From NCBI GenBank assembly GCA_036897485.1, contig JAYMTF010000703.1, forward strand, positions 1 through 31,383: a stretch of 31,383 nucleotides of DNA. The letters are read 5' to 3'. Positions 30,234 to 31,383 of this stretch are shown here, piece by piece. A program made the translations under genes and the position numbers. Source of the stretch: Pelargonium nanum (lineage: Eukaryota > Streptophyta > Magnoliopsida > Geraniales > Geraniaceae). The notes beneath the pieces were generated by a model, which saw only the letters and a list, made by a program, of their open reading frames with translations, ran no database searches and had not been told where the DNA came from. Each line of letters begins with the position of its first letter. Positions within the stretch are counted from its first letter, which is position 1.

Positions 30234-31383
30234 GCACGCTCGTACTGAAAATGAACATTTTTTCGGCTACACACATTCGGCCCCATCCCGTTAAATACAC
30301 ATACACGAAAACACACATGCAAGGAAACAAAAGGTAAGTGACTGAGTTGCATGTTGAGGTGTGAAATGAAGCTCATTTGTGGAGTCCACAACTGGACTTG
30401 AGGTTGAGATGTTCAAGCTCTGTATTATTATCCATAACATGTACAGTACAGTTGGTGGCAAGATGTAGTCAATAGTGTTATTTAGTCTCTTGTTGTAAAG
30501 CTTATGTGTCCTGTTTTCATTTATTTATTTTTTGTATAATTTAGTTTTTTGTGTGGCATAAATTCTGTAATAAAGATAGTGTGTGTTTAGAGGTTGCAGT
30601 AGGCATAAAAATAGTGAGGCCAAAGGCTACATTTGAGTACATCATTTGCAATAATTTTATTACATTATGTTTCACTTGCTGAAAAACTAATATATTTCAG
30701 TTTGTCTCACACATTTGTTATGCTGAGTGAAGTGACTTAGTGACATTTGTTTTGTCATGATAAATGTAGACAATATATATGAATCGGTTTCTTGGTTGGT
30801 AAAAAAAACCTATTGGACCAACTCCTTAGATTATTTTATTATTTTATTTGTATAATAGAATTGTTGAATAAGATCACAATTAAATTAAAATGTATAATAG
30901 AATTGACACTCACTATTACTCAGAAAAAAAAAAACAGAAAAACACTCACTATTAATTTAACGGTACGCTGTCTTATTTCAAGAAAGGAATCTGATAATTT
31001 CGGCTTCTAGACATGAGCATTGGACAAGAAACTAGTCTGTCTAATCAATCCCGCAAAAATTTAACGGTCGACAAATTTCAATTTTAATTTATTAGGCAGC
31101 ATATGAACAGTGACAAATAAAGCTTTCAATCTAAATCCGAATTCGTAAGTATCTAAAACTCGATCCCACAAAAAATTAGACTGACCCGATCAATCTTAGA
31201 TTAGATCTGACTGGATTTTCCATATGATTCGATCTAAAAAATCCTATCCGAATATCCAATCGAAAAATGCTATTTGTCTCAAATTCTGTACAAAATGTGG
31301 CAGTCTATGTAGCAAATACGTTTTTTTATTTTATTTTTATGCTTCAAAATTAAGTTTAAACGAATAATAACCCGACATATATG
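30234..31383. other. SGR6 3' UTR and downstream AT-rich sequence
   Basis: The first 350 bp or so are the likely 3' UTR, ending after AATAAA at 30569. Beyond about 30620 the sequence is AT-rich with short A runs and no coding frame, RNA gene or repeat end that I can support. The frame at 30792-31010 is low-complexity. Confidence 0.6.
30569..30574 (+). promoter_or_regulatory. Poly(A) signal AATAAA of SGR6
   Basis: AATAAA lies 336 bp after the SGR6 stop codon, preceded by T-rich and TTGTAA-like upstream elements (about 30487-30545). This gives a 3' UTR of about 350 nt. Confidence 0.6.

Noticed and set aside
30792-31010. 72-codon frame in the downstream tail
   Set aside because: Low-complexity Ile/Lys/Leu-rich translation of AT-rich DNA.

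Overview
The window is nuclear DNA from a flowering plant, most likely a eudicot. The evidence is many short exons bounded by GT-AG introns with T-rich acceptors, AT-rich introns and spacers, a chloroplast-targeted ribosomal protein gene, a plant-type H2B with a plant histone promoter element, plant Stowaway-like MITEs and an Au-type SINE. I cannot name the species from sequence alone.

Layout, left to right. Positions 1-223 hold two tandem tRNA-Val(UAC) genes, the first cut by the window edge. Positions 976-3065 on the minus strand hold a complete six-exon gene for chloroplast ribosomal protein bL9 (195 codons). Positions 4045-5160 on the plus strand hold a single-exon C2H2 zinc-finger gene of the STOP1/STOP2 family (proton and aluminium tolerance regulators) with three in-frame 60-bp tandem repeats. 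Positions 6248-6673 on the plus strand hold an intronless histone H2B gene. Its promoter carries an exact plant histone type I element (hexamer plus inverted octamer), a CCAAT box and a TATA box. A 2-kb spacer with a 53-bp tandem repeat follows.

Positions 8752-30233 on the plus strand hold one very large gene. I could rebuild it completely as 50 exons (5136 nt of CDS, 1711 aa) with every exon phase consistent. It is the plant Maestro-like HEAT-repeat protein SHOOT GRAVITROPISM 6 (SGR6), a tonoplast-associated protein. Its introns carry at least three related Stowaway-like MITEs, a more degenerate fourth, an unrelated MITE with long terminal inverted repeats, and an Au-like SINE. Its 3' end and an AT-rich, apparently gene-free tail fill the remainder.

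The genes are independently transcribed and do not form a functional cluster. The observations most worth checking are: a likely minor-spliceosome (U12-type) intron in SGR6 that is also stop-free and a multiple of three, so its retention would insert a hydrophobic segment of about 54 residues; the STOP2-like/H2B adjacency, which I recall also exists in Arabidopsis; the exact type I histone element; and the in-frame repeat expansion in the STOP2-like protein. I found no sign of an unknown defence, mobile or biosynthetic system.
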